From Fidelibacterota bacterium (GTDB taxonomy: Bacteria > Fidelibacterota > Fidelibacteria > Fidelibacterales > Fidelibacteraceae): 5,916 nucleotides of DNA. Positions 1 to 5,842 of the stretch are shown piece by piece. How positions within the stretch are numbered: the first letter of the stretch is position 1; each line of letters starts with the position of its first letter. The DNA lies in the NCBI GenBank assembly GCA_023134755.1, contig JAGLUM010000051.1, forward strand, positions 1 to 5,916. The letters run 5' to 3'. A program made the position numbers and the translations under genes. The notes under the pieces are model-generated. The model made no database searches. It was not told the DNA's origin and saw nothing but the letters and a program-made list of their open reading frames with translations.

Positions 1-34
1 ATAAGCGGCAGGACGTAAAATTTTATATTTTTTT

Positions 35-1675
35 TCATTTTATCAAAATCATCTTTTGGCTGTCCCTTAATTGACCGTTCATTTTTAAAATACAAATATA
101 TATTCCGCTGGACAAGGTTGAAACATCGAATTTTATCCAATGGTATCCTCTGGGATATACGGTATTCAGCAGGGTTTTCACTTTTTTCCCGCTAAGATTG
201 TAGAGCGTAATGTTGACCTCTGCTTCCGTTGAAAGCTGGTAATCAATTACAGCGCCTGTGTGAACGGGGTTGGGATACACGCCCAATAATCCGGACATAT
301 CGGGATATTCATCGCTACGCGAAAATTTACTTTTTTGTATAAGTGCTTTAATACAAAAGTTGGCTGTAGTGTCTATATTTTGCAGATCATACCAACTACC
401 GGATCGTTTGTATAGACTTTCATTTCGTAAAGCCCGCGAGGGAACTTCCGTAAGCTCTGTGGCCAGTGTATAGATAGCGGGAACATCCAGAAGAACCGGA
501 ATTACCGATGTACGGTCATAGGCATGTCCGCCTTTATCAAGATACAGATAAACATAAAATGAATCGCCTTCCATCAGAACAGCCGGTTCATCAAAATCTA
601 TGGTATGAAATCCGCTGTGCGCAATAAAACCCGAATGGTTCAGCCTGGGTATATCTGAATAGACATCCGTCCGGGAACGGTACAATTTTGCTGTATAATG
701 GACAGAATCTGCTGCTGTGAAAAAACTGATCGCGGTTAGCGAATCGCGTCCCGCGGCAATAAAAATATTTACAGCTTCCTGTACATTTAAGGTATCGCGC
801 CAACCGTGATAATCATGATAGTATACAGTGTCGTACGGCATAGGTTCTACATGTTGAAAAGAGATACTTCCCATTTCCGGATGCCTTCCGGCGTGTTTAT
901 CATAATAGGAGATCCAGAAATACCCGTTTCCACCCCAGGCACTCCCCCAGGATGATCCCCAACTATTTTTACATAACCAGGCACCAAGTGCGGGTGCGGC
1001 AGTATGGATGGTATCGCTCCAACCTACAATAGCAATAGCATGGTTGGGATCGTTCGGATCATCCGGTGGTTGATAAAAACTCCCATTTGTGGAATCATCC
1101 AAAAACTGTGTTCCTACATACATACAGGTTCCCATAGCACCGTGAGTCATGATCTGTGTTTTTATTAAATCAATATTTGAAAGGTCATCCTTTAATTGAT
1201 ACCACTCAACATCACGGGGATAATAATAATGGAAGGATGTTTCCCTGCGCAAAGGATTAAATGTATAAGATTGTCCATCTTCATCGCGTACCGCGCCGTC
1301 ACCCCGGGATAAATAGGCCGTTGTTACAAGGTAATCACCGCCCATATGCACTATCAGTCCCTGCGCCGGATTCATCCCTATGTCCTGATTATAAAAAAGA
1401 TTGAACCCGTTCCACCAGTCTAAGTGGTATTCCGATAAATTGGGTTCACTCAGAACATCCGTCAGCGGCCAGGTACCCGTACGCATCAGGTTACTTTCCA
1501 TGGCAGCCATGGCAGCGTGTGCCCAGCATGTGCCGCCCTGCTGAGCTTTTACGGTAGACACATAGTTATTCCCATCTACATTGCGAAGATCAAACTGCGC
1601 GGGGATATCATTTGCAAAAACCTGCATGCGGAAAACAACTATCAGACAGTAGATAAGGATATGTTTTTGTTTCAT
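35..1675 (-). CDS. Secreted papain-like (C1) cysteine protease with lectin-like domain and type IX secretion sorting domain
   Basis: This 546-residue protein is predicted to be exported and to cleave proteins outside the cell. Residues 1-21 form a signal peptide (MKQK, then a hydrophobic stretch ending VFA). The papain-type domain covers about 24-275. Its catalytic Cys50 lies in QQGGTCWAHAA, His212 in NHAIAIVGW and Asn237 in KNSWGSSWG. Residues about 283-445 resemble the lectin-like domain that follows the protease domain in many bacterial C1 peptidases, ending in a ANFCIKAL strand. Residues about 461-546 are a Por/T9SS type A sorting domain, with GVYPNP near 465, a LYNLSGKKV strand near 491 and LSSGIY near 521. 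The start follows an A-rich stretch without a Shine-Dalgarno match and is chosen because the signal peptide begins there. The gene diverges from murQ across 73 bp. Substrate and biological role cannot be told from sequence; the family and the secretion route are well supported. Confidence 0.93.
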   Translation of the reverse strand: MKQKHILIYCLIVVFRMQVFANDIPAQFDLRNVDGNNYVSTVKAQQGGTCWAHAAMAAMESNLMRTGTWPLTDVLSEPNLSEYHLDWWNGFNLFYNQDIGMNPAQGLIVHMGGDYLVTTAYLSRGDGAVRDEDGQSYTFNPLRRETSFHYYYPRDVEWYQLKDDLSNIDLIKTQIMTHGAMGTCMYVGTQFLDDSTNGSFYQPPDDPNDPNHAIAIVGWSDTIHTAAPALGAWLCKNSWGSSWGSAWGGNGYFWISYYDKHAGRHPEMGSISFQHVEPMPYDTVYYHDYHGWRDTLNVQEAVNIFIAAGRDSLTAISFFTAADSVHYTAKLYRSRTDVYSDIPRLNHSGFIAHSGFHTIDFDEPAVLMEGDSFYVYLYLDKGGHAYDRTSVIPVLLDVPAIYTLATELTEVPSRALRNESLYKRSGSWYDLQNIDTTANFCIKALIQKSKFSRSDEYPDMSGLLGVYPNPVHTGAVIDYQLSTEAEVNITLYNLSGKKVKTLLNTVYPRGYHWIKFDVSTLSSGIYICILKMNGQLRDSQKMILIK

Positions 1676-1748
1676 TTTATTCGCTTGTATTCATCCTAAT
1701 TTCATATTAAAATAATAATCGATTTTTGAGGATAAAAAAAGGGAAATT
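1676..1748. promoter_or_regulatory. Divergent intergenic region between the protease gene and murQ
   Basis: All start signals for two diverging genes must lie in these 73 AT-rich bases, unless either is read from further away. On the plus strand a possible murQ promoter is TTGTAT (1685-1690), a 17-bp spacer and TAAAAT (1708-1713), which puts transcription start near 1720. The -10 box matches 5 of 6 consensus bases but the -35 box only 3 of 6. A short GGG at 1741-1743 is the only ribosome-binding match before the murQ ATG. No convincing minus-strand promoter was found, only AT-rich tracts. The promoter assignment is inference. Confidence 0.35.
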
Positions 1749-2663
1749 ATGCAACAAATCAGCAACATGACAACAGAACAACAGAACGTAGATACTAAAT
1801 ATATCGATCAAATGAGCACCAAAGAAATTCTTATTGCCATGAATAATGAGGATAAAACGGTCCCTGATGTTGTTAAAAAAGCCATTCCGCAAATTGAAGA
1901 ATTTACAGATGCTGTTGTTGTATCAATGAAAAAAGGCGGACATTTATTTTATGTTGGTGCCGGTACCAGCGGCCGTTTAGGTGTATTGGATGCCTCTGAA
2001 ATTCCTCCGACCTATTCCGCTCCGGTCACTTTGGTTCAGGGCATTATGTGCGGCGGTTTATCCGCACTGGTCACAGCTGTAGAAGGCGCGGAAGATGATT
2101 ATGATGCTGGATATGCAATCGTCGCTGAACGCGGCCTGACTGAAAACGACTGCCTTCTCGGTATCACGACCAGCGGAAGCGCAGCTTATGTGCATGCTGC
2201 CCTGAAACATGCCAAAAAAATTGGCGCAACCACCGGCCTGTTGGTATGTAACAATTTTGAAAAAACACCTGATATTGATATCCTGATTCAGGCTGTTGTG
2301 GGACCGGAAGTTGTAACCGGCTCTACCCGCATGAAGGCCGGTACAGCAACAAAACTCATTCTGAATATGATCACTACCACAGCAATGATAAAATTGAACA
2401 AGACCTACGGTAATCTGATGGTAGATCTCATGACCACCAACAAGAAGCTCTGGGACCGCGGCGCGCGAATTATCCGGCACTGTAGCGGAACCGATTATAA
2501 TCATGCTATGGAAACCCTGAAAAAATCCGAGGGTAGTGTGAAGACGGCCCTTGTGATGGTTCTGCTTGACATCGATGCAGATGAAGCGCGAAAACGCCTG
2601 GCTGTCTATAACGGCGCCCTGCGCAAGGTATTGGATGAAGAAGGGAAAACCCTGAATCTTTAA
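1749..2663 (+). CDS. murQ: N-acetylmuramic acid 6-phosphate etherase (MurQ)
   Basis: MurQ is a cytoplasmic enzyme that cleaves the D-lactyl ether of MurNAc-6-phosphate, giving GlcNAc-6-phosphate and D-lactate, in recycling of peptidoglycan sugars. The 304-residue product has near-standard length (about 300). It opens with the family's TEQQN...IDQMSTKEIL region and has a SIS sugar-phosphate domain at about 57-220, including VGAGTSGRLGVLDASE. Glu84 (DASE) and Glu115 (GAEDD) match the two catalytic glutamates known as Glu83 and Glu114 in E. coli MurQ. Residues 185-202 (GPEVVTGSTRMKAGTATK) fit the GCKR/MurQ signature. A helical C-terminal part follows. The first ATG is preferred because a weak GGG site precedes it; Met7 (1767) is a possible alternative and would also keep the TEQQN motif. 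No MurNAc kinase, AnmK or PTS gene is adjacent, so the source of its substrate is not shown here. Confidence 0.97.
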   Translation: MQQISNMTTEQQNVDTKYIDQMSTKEILIAMNNEDKTVPDVVKKAIPQIEEFTDAVVVSMKKGGHLFYVGAGTSGRLGVLDASEIPPTYSAPVTLVQGIMCGGLSALVTAVEGAEDDYDAGYAIVAERGLTENDCLLGITTSGSAAYVHAALKHAKKIGATTGLLVCNNFEKTPDIDILIQAVVGPEVVTGSTRMKAGTATKLILNMITTTAMIKLNKTYGNLMVDLMTTNKKLWDRGARIIRHCSGTDYNHAMETLKKSEGSVKTALVMVLLDIDADEARKRLAVYNGALRKVLDEEGKTLNL

Positions 2664-2784
2664 GAGTTGAAGACCTCACACAAAGTCACAAAGAAAAAGA
2701 AGACACAAGGGTGTTTAAAGCATTTTAAATACTATATATTTTTGAGGACACAAATTTCATTTTCAATTGTCCATTGCTTGTCCA

Positions 2785-2823
2785 ACGTCTTGTCAGGCGA
2801 ATCCGTCAACTGACGGAGAAGAC
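2785..2823. repeat. Spacer repeat GGCGAA-hairpin-GAAGAC, copy 1
   Basis: The word ACGTCTTGT (2785-2793) leads into CAGGCGAA (2794-2801). A perfect hairpin follows, with arms TCCGTCA (2802-2808) and TGACGGA (2811-2817), and then GAAGAC (2818-2823). The same flanking words occur at 4522-4544 and 5843-5859 with different or no sequence between them, which suggests a common repeat with a variable centre. Upstream, 2770-2782 (TCCATTGCTTGTC) is repeated exactly at 4575-4587. Function unknown. Confidence 0.55.
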
Positions 2824-2874
2824 TGAAGCCTGAATGAAATGAAGAGCGAAGACAGGGAGAGTTGAAGAATTTAA

Positions 2875-2914
2875 GAGCGTAGGAGCGTGAGAGAGTGAGA
2901 GCGTGGGAACGTGA
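2875..2914. repeat. Degenerate 8-bp tandem repeat, five units
   Basis: Five consecutive octamers follow the pattern GAGCGTGA: GAGCGTAG, GAGCGTGA, GAGAGTGA, GAGCGTGG and GAACGTGA. Each differs from the consensus at two positions or fewer. An A-rich stretch follows. The array is not in a gene and encodes no sensible peptide. Confidence 0.7.
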
Positions 2915-2944
2915 AAAAATAAGTGTTGAAAAATTGAAATATAC

Positions 2945-3008
2945 CTGTCATTTCGACTAAGTCATCCCGATAAAAATCGGGAGGACGCATGGAGAAATCT
3001 CTCTCTAA
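2945..3008. repeat. GTCATTTCGAC...ATCTCTC dispersed repeat, copy 1, with internal hairpin
   Basis: This copy opens CTGTCATTTCGAC (2945-2957) and ends GGAGAAATCTCTCTCT (2991-3006). A perfect 7-bp hairpin sits inside it: TCCCGAT (2965-2971), loop AAAA, ATCGGGA (2976-2982). It is the diverged partner of the copy at 3070-3124, about 125 bp downstream in the same orientation. Repeats of the form GTCATTTCGAC...GAGAAATCTC are, to my recollection, common in spacers of many FCB-group and candidate-phylum genomes. Confidence 0.8.
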
Positions 3009-3065
3009 CAAAAAACTAAGAACCTTCCACATTTGTTCGGCTGAAGTATAGCGTAGTAAAAAAAT

Positions 3066-3158
3066 AAAACTGTCATCTCGACCGAAGTCCCGATTTAATC
3101 GGGGCGAAGCGGAGAGATCTCTCTTTACCTGAAAAACATTAGTGAAGGTGACAGTTTT
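3066..3158. repeat. GTCATCTCGAC...ATCTCTC repeat, copy 2, bounded by a perfect 10-bp inverted repeat
   Basis: The core (3070-3124) reads CTGTCATCTCGACCGAAG, a hairpin CCCGATT/AATCGGG (3089-3095 and 3097-3103), CGAAG, then GGAGAGATCTCTC, which includes the palindrome GAGAGATCTCTC (3112-3123). The whole is bounded by AAAACTGTCA (3066-3075) and its exact reverse complement TGACAGTTTT (3149-3158); with the next three bases the pairing is 12 of 13. On the plus strand the right arm runs into six Ts, so the RNA could act as a terminator-like structure between the convergent genes. It could equally be a small non-autonomous mobile element. No known family could be assigned. Confidence 0.75.
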
Positions 3159-3391
3159 TTCTACGTTAGTCGCAAGAAATTCTTTCAATATCAGTAGAAA
3201 CTCGCAAGATTATTGTATAAAATACTGTGAATTAACTCCATACCATCCGAATTGGATTATCCGGGCGTGGAGATAAGAACATTGATTTTGTTGCGTAAAA
3301 GTATGGAAAAGATTGTGGGAGAAGGATGAAGAAGATAGAAGTTCTATAAAATGTATAATAATAGTTATAAGGTAACTTGCAACTCGAATTT

Positions 3392-4303
3392 CTACCTTAC
3401 TATTTTATATTTTTCTTTTTTGCCCATTTTTTCGAGTAAATCATTGATCTCTTTTCGAAGTTCGTTGACCATTATTTCTCTATTTACAGTAGCTTCATAG
3501 AAAATTTCAAGTTCAGTCATTCTCTTTTTTAATTTTTCTTCCGCTTCCTTGCGCTTGGTGATGTTCCGAACAAATTCAACAACTCCTGTTACTTTATCCG
3601 AATGCGGGTTTTTTATAGGATAACTAAAAAGTTCAATCCACTTCACCGGGGAACCCTGGAGTCCCGGTACAACATTCCATTCTGTTTTGCCGGATTTCAA
3701 ACAACGAAGAGTTGGGCAAGGGTCACACGGCTTATCCACATTATGATAAGCTTCATAACATTTTTTCCCTTCTAAAGGAAGGTTTTTTTTATACCATTTA
3801 TTCATTATTCCATTTACATGCCGGATAGTCAGATCAGGATTAAGTACGCTAACACCATCTTGAACACTTTCTAATATACTATTTAGAAATTGTTCATTTT
3901 TTTTCAAATCTTCTTCAACCTGTTTGCGCTCGGTGATATCACGGAATATTCCCAGCTTAAAAATACTGCCGTCAGGATTCTTCAGTGGGGTGTCAATCAG
4001 ATCATAAGTCTTCTGGCTCTTGAACGAATCCCATTTCCCATGTATGGTTTTTCCTGCAAAAACTTCCGAGCTTTTACACTGGGGACAAACTTCCGTTCGA
4101 TCGGTGAAATATTCATAACATTTTCTGCCCTTATAATTACCGAAATCTTTTTCAAGCATCTGATTTACATACTGGATATCATATTGTTGGTTAATTATAT
4201 AAACACCATCTTCCATTGCTTCAAAAATGCTGTTCAGGTTGTCTCTTTCAATGCGCAGAACCTCTTCCGTCTGTTTGCGATCAATTGCTAATATCTTTTT
4301 CAT
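3392..4303 (-). CDS. Two-PAS-domain sensor protein with paired Cx10CxxC motifs and no recognisable output domain
   Basis: The 303-residue protein has a short N-terminal helix, PAS domain 1 (about 20-123, ending RDITERK), PAS domain 2 (about 138-247, ending RNITKRK) and a charged, probably coiled-coil tail (about 248-298). Each PAS domain carries the same cysteine pattern: Cys62, Cys73 and Cys76 (CPQC) in the first, Cys182, Cys193 and Cys196 (CDPC) in the second, with a further Cys201. Such clusters could bind metal or a redox cofactor; this is inference. No histidine kinase, ATPase, GGDEF or DNA-binding domain is present and no membrane segment is seen, so a cytoplasmic sensor or adaptor acting through a partner is likely. 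The start is well set by AAGGAG (minus strand, 4315-4310) six bases before the ATG. Residues 5-19 (LAIDRKQTEEVLRIE) resemble the PAC-linker sequence after PAS 1, so the gene may derive from a longer PAS array. It faces murQ and has no close co-directional neighbour. Confidence 0.88.
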   Translation of the reverse strand: MKKILAIDRKQTEEVLRIERDNLNSIFEAMEDGVYIINQQYDIQYVNQMLEKDFGNYKGRKCYEYFTDRTEVCPQCKSSEVFAGKTIHGKWDSFKSQKTYDLIDTPLKNPDGSIFKLGIFRDITERKQVEEDLKKNEQFLNSILESVQDGVSVLNPDLTIRHVNGIMNKWYKKNLPLEGKKCYEAYHNVDKPCDPCPTLRCLKSGKTEWNVVPGLQGSPVKWIELFSYPIKNPHSDKVTGVVEFVRNITKRKEAEEKLKKRMTELEIFYEATVNREIMVNELRKEINDLLEKMGKKEKYKIVR

Positions 4304-4521
4304 CTTCTTCTCCTTTTATCCATATAATAAAATCCCATACGCTCACAGAAAAGCGTTTTAAAATCGTATAATTCGTCAATAAATAACCTTAGGCGCGTCA
4401 TATCATATTTTACATAATTTATTTATATTTTATGCTTGAGCAATATATAATAACATATTTTCAACATCAATAATTTTATATTTAATTTTTCCATAAAGTT
4501 AGATTCCTCCACTCGGCCTGC

Positions 4522-4544
4522 CCGGCGAAGTGGAACGAAGACGG
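4522..4544. repeat. Spacer repeat GGCGAAG...GAAGAC, copy 2 (no hairpin)
   Basis: CCGGCGAAG (4522-4530), then TGGAA, then CGAAGACGG (4536-4544). The outer words match those at 2794-2823 and 5843-5859, but the centre is only five bases and not palindromic. CGAAG occurs on both sides of the centre (4526-4530 and 4536-4540), as it does around the hairpins at 3083-3109 and 4592-4617. The adjoining 4553-4564 is an exact reverse complement of 5865-5876. Confidence 0.5.
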
Positions 4545-4574
4545 GGCATTCGTTACGATTCACGACTTTCATTC

Positions 4575-4642
4575 TCCATTGCTTGTCAAGCCGAAGCCCC
4601 GACCTCTCGGGGCGAAGGTTGGTCAATTTTTAATTGTCCATT
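4575..4642. repeat. Repeat cluster with a CGAAG-flanked hairpin
   Basis: TCCATTGCTTGTC (4575-4587) duplicates 2770-2782. It is followed by CGAAG (4592-4596), a perfect 6-bp hairpin CCCCGA/TCGGGG (4597-4602 and 4607-4612, loop CCTC) and a second CGAAG (4613-4617). Next is a small CAATT/AATTG inverted repeat (4624-4636), and AATTGTCCATT (4632-4642), which also occurs at 2765-2775. The spacing of words here and in the first spacer shows the two spacers are built from the same parts. Confidence 0.65.
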
Positions 4643-4796
4643 CTCCATTCCTTCAAATTCTTCCCCAACAGGAACATTATAGTGCTTTGCATCATATCCT
4701 TAATAACCGTGACAGCACGACTATTGCCCGTGTTCGAACGCAATGGAGAAAAAATAAAGCCCATTAATGAAACCGGAAACTTCCCGCAATTAGCAT

Positions 4797-4826
4797 TTGA
4801 TAATTCATTAATTTACAGTATATTTT
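4797..4826 (+). promoter_or_regulatory. Probable promoter of the small-membrane-protein/M55 pair
   Basis: TTGATA (4797-4802), a 16-bp spacer and TATATT (4819-4824) match the sigma-70 boxes at 5 of 6 bases each. The same stretch also fits the Bacteroidetes-type pattern of TTTG (4796-4799), 19 bases, then TAtaTTTT (4819-4826), one base from TAnnTTTG. Transcription would start near 4831, leaving a leader of about 16 bases that just includes the ribosome binding site. The position is predicted from sequence only. Confidence 0.45.
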
Positions 4827-4835
4827 AAAAACATC

Positions 4836-4840
4836 AGGAG
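4836..4840 (+). promoter_or_regulatory. Ribosome binding site of the small membrane protein gene
   Basis: AGGAG lies six bases before the ATG at 4847. It is the strongest ribosome binding site on the plus strand of this window and the main support for translation of the short gene that follows. The M55 gene downstream has no such site of its own. Confidence 0.75.
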
Positions 4841-4846
4841 AAAAAT

Positions 4847-5017
4847 ATGAAAATAACTAACAAACTCTTAATTGCCGGCATTGTCTTAACCGGTCTGGGT
4901 GTTGTCTCAAAATATCTTCTGGACAAATTTTTGCTTAACGATACGGAGATGAATTTTGACGATGAACTCGAATTGATGGATATTGAAGAACCAGCCGAAA
5001 AAGAAAAAACGAAATAA
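4847..5017 (+). CDS. Small single-pass membrane protein (56 residues) translationally coupled to the M55 peptidase
   Basis: I do not recognise this gene. The 56-residue product starts MKITNKLLIAGIV, has one hydrophobic segment at about residues 7-21 and ends in a strongly acidic tail with 11 Asp or Glu residues between 32 and 53. It may be a membrane anchor or a small partner protein; a cleaved signal peptide is less likely because no clear cleavage site follows. Evidence that it is real: a strong AGGAG site at ideal spacing, a good promoter match just upstream, and a stop codon that overlaps the ATG of the M55 gene by one base (TAATG). That arrangement, with no ribosome binding site before the M55 start, suggests ribosomes move directly from one gene to the next. 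Its short length makes it easy to miss in automatic annotation. Function unknown. Confidence 0.75.
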   Translation: MKITNKLLIAGIVLTGLGVVSKYLLDKFLLNDTEMNFDDELELMDIEEPAEKEKTK

Positions 5018-5817
5018 TGCGCTTTTTTATCTCTGCAGATATTGAAGGCATTACCGGCATTAACAATTGGAATGAGACCAATAAAGGCCATCCTGATTAT
5101 AGTGAATTCCGTGTTCAAATGACCCGTGAAGTCGTTGCGGCTTGTAAAGGTGCGCTGGCAGCGGGCGCGTCCGAAATCGTTATAAAAGACGCACATGATA
5201 CCGGACGAAATATTATCGCGGCAGAACTTCCTAAAGAGGCAAAGCTTATCCGTTCATGGAGCCGGCACCCCTATTCCATGGTATGGGGAATCGACAAAAG
5301 TTTTGATGCCGTAGGATTTATTGGATACCATTCTCCTTCCGGATCCAATGATAATCCGCTGGCACATACCATGTCCTCCACCATGATCGCTGAAATACAC
5401 CTGAACGGTGAATTATGTTCCGAATATATGCTGCATGCTCTAATTGCGCGCTCTCATGGTGTTCCCGCCGTTTTTTGTTCCGGAGATGAGGGTATCTGCA
5501 ATCGTGTAAAAAACGATGATCCACTTATCGAGACCGTTGCCACGATCAGCGGAATTGGCAATGCTACGATCTCTATTCATCCGGACCTCGCTGTCGAACA
5601 GATCAAAGCCGGTGTAACAAAAGCACTGGGTAAAAATCTGAAAAATTATTCTATGGCACTTCCCGAGCATTTTGTGCTGGATACCCGTTTTACCAAACAT
5701 ATTAATGCCTACCGCGCCTCACACTATCCTGGTGCTGAACTTCTTGCCCCGCATATCATCCGTTTCACCGCAAATAATATTATGGATATTATGCGTTTTA
5801 TTATGTTCTGTATTTAA
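5017..5817 (+). CDS. M55 family D-aminopeptidase (DppA-like)
   Basis: This 266-residue protein belongs to the M55 family of zinc aminopeptidases, whose type member, B. subtilis DppA (274 residues), cleaves D-Ala-D-Ala and similar D-peptides. The metal-site residues known from DppA are visible: Asp8 and Glu10 (SADIEG), His60 (KDAHD), His105 (IGYHS) and Glu132 (NGE). His117 (AHTMSS) matches the proposed catalytic histidine. The C-terminal FTANNIMDIMRFIMF fits the family's usual end, so the gene is complete. No signal peptide or membrane segment is seen, so it is probably cytoplasmic and may form the ring-shaped decamer known for DppA. The start overlaps the stop of the small membrane-protein gene. 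No dpp transport genes follow; the remaining 99 bases are repeat sequence. Substrate could be D-Ala dipeptides or other short peptides, since M55 members vary. Confidence 0.94.
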   Translation: MRFFISADIEGITGINNWNETNKGHPDYSEFRVQMTREVVAACKGALAAGASEIVIKDAHDTGRNIIAAELPKEAKLIRSWSRHPYSMVWGIDKSFDAVGFIGYHSPSGSNDNPLAHTMSSTMIAEIHLNGELCSEYMLHALIARSHGVPAVFCSGDEGICNRVKNDDPLIETVATISGIGNATISIHPDLAVEQIKAGVTKALGKNLKNYSMALPEHFVLDTRFTKHINAYRASHYPGAELLAPHIIRFTANNIMDIMRFIMFCI

Positions 5818-5842
5818 AAGAAAAAGACCTCTCACAACTTGT

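Larger units (their letters stand above)
2664..3391. other. Non-coding, repeat-rich spacer between murQ and the PAS gene
   Basis: These 728 bases lie between the convergent ends of murQ and the PAS gene and hold no credible gene. The longest open frame, on the minus strand at 2871-3188, runs through two repeat copies and translates them into recurring RDxS/RDD words, so it is a repeat artefact. The spacer contains hairpin-bearing repeats, an 8-bp tandem repeat and low-complexity CACAAAG-type sequence just after the murQ stop. From about 3160 to 3391 I see only AT-rich sequence with no feature. No strong simple terminator was found directly after murQ. Confidence 0.8.
4304..4846. other. Non-coding, repeat-rich spacer upstream of both the PAS gene and the small-membrane-protein/M55 pair
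   Basis: This 543-bp spacer lies between two divergent transcription units and so must hold both start regions. About 4304-4495 is very AT-rich with no clear feature beyond the PAS ribosome binding site at 4310-4315. About 4505-4650 is a cluster of short repeats and a hairpin. About 4650-4790 shows nothing I can name. Short open frames here cross the repeats, lack ribosome binding sites and have no recognisable domains, so they are not called as genes. Confidence 0.75.

Noticed and set aside
2058..2504. A 148-residue open frame antisense to murQ
   Set aside because: It lies wholly inside a clearly identified murQ, is rich in Cys and His as expected from antisense reading, and has no recognisable domain.
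2702..2716. Possible terminator after murQ (ACAC...GTGT followed by Ts)
   Set aside because: The stem is only four or five base pairs with a three-base T run, too weak to support a call.
2875..2914. Possible CRISPR array
   Set aside because: Units are only 8 bp, directly adjacent with no spacers, and no cas gene is present.
2871..3188. A 105-residue open frame on the minus strand in the spacer after murQ
   Set aside because: It runs through two copies of a dispersed repeat and the octamer array; its protein is just the repeats translated (recurring RDxS and RDD words), with no domain.
3890..4291. A 133-residue open frame antisense to the PAS gene
   Set aside because: It lies wholly within the PAS gene, whose frame has two PAS domains and a good ribosome binding site; the hydrophobic composition comes from reading charged coils in reverse.
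4579..4828. Two overlapping short plus-strand open frames upstream of the small membrane protein
   Set aside because: They begin in repeat sequence, have no ribosome binding site or domain, and the promoter of the next gene lies in or just beyond them.
4834..5196. A 120-residue minus-strand open frame over the start of the M55 gene
   Set aside because: It overlaps the small membrane-protein gene and the conserved N-terminal metal site of the M55 enzyme, both well supported on the plus strand.
4847..5817. Frameshifted single gene, with the short ORF as a broken N-terminus of the M55 enzyme
   Set aside because: The M55 product starts with the normal family N-terminus (SADIEG at residues 6-11), so nothing is missing; the short ORF has its own start signals.
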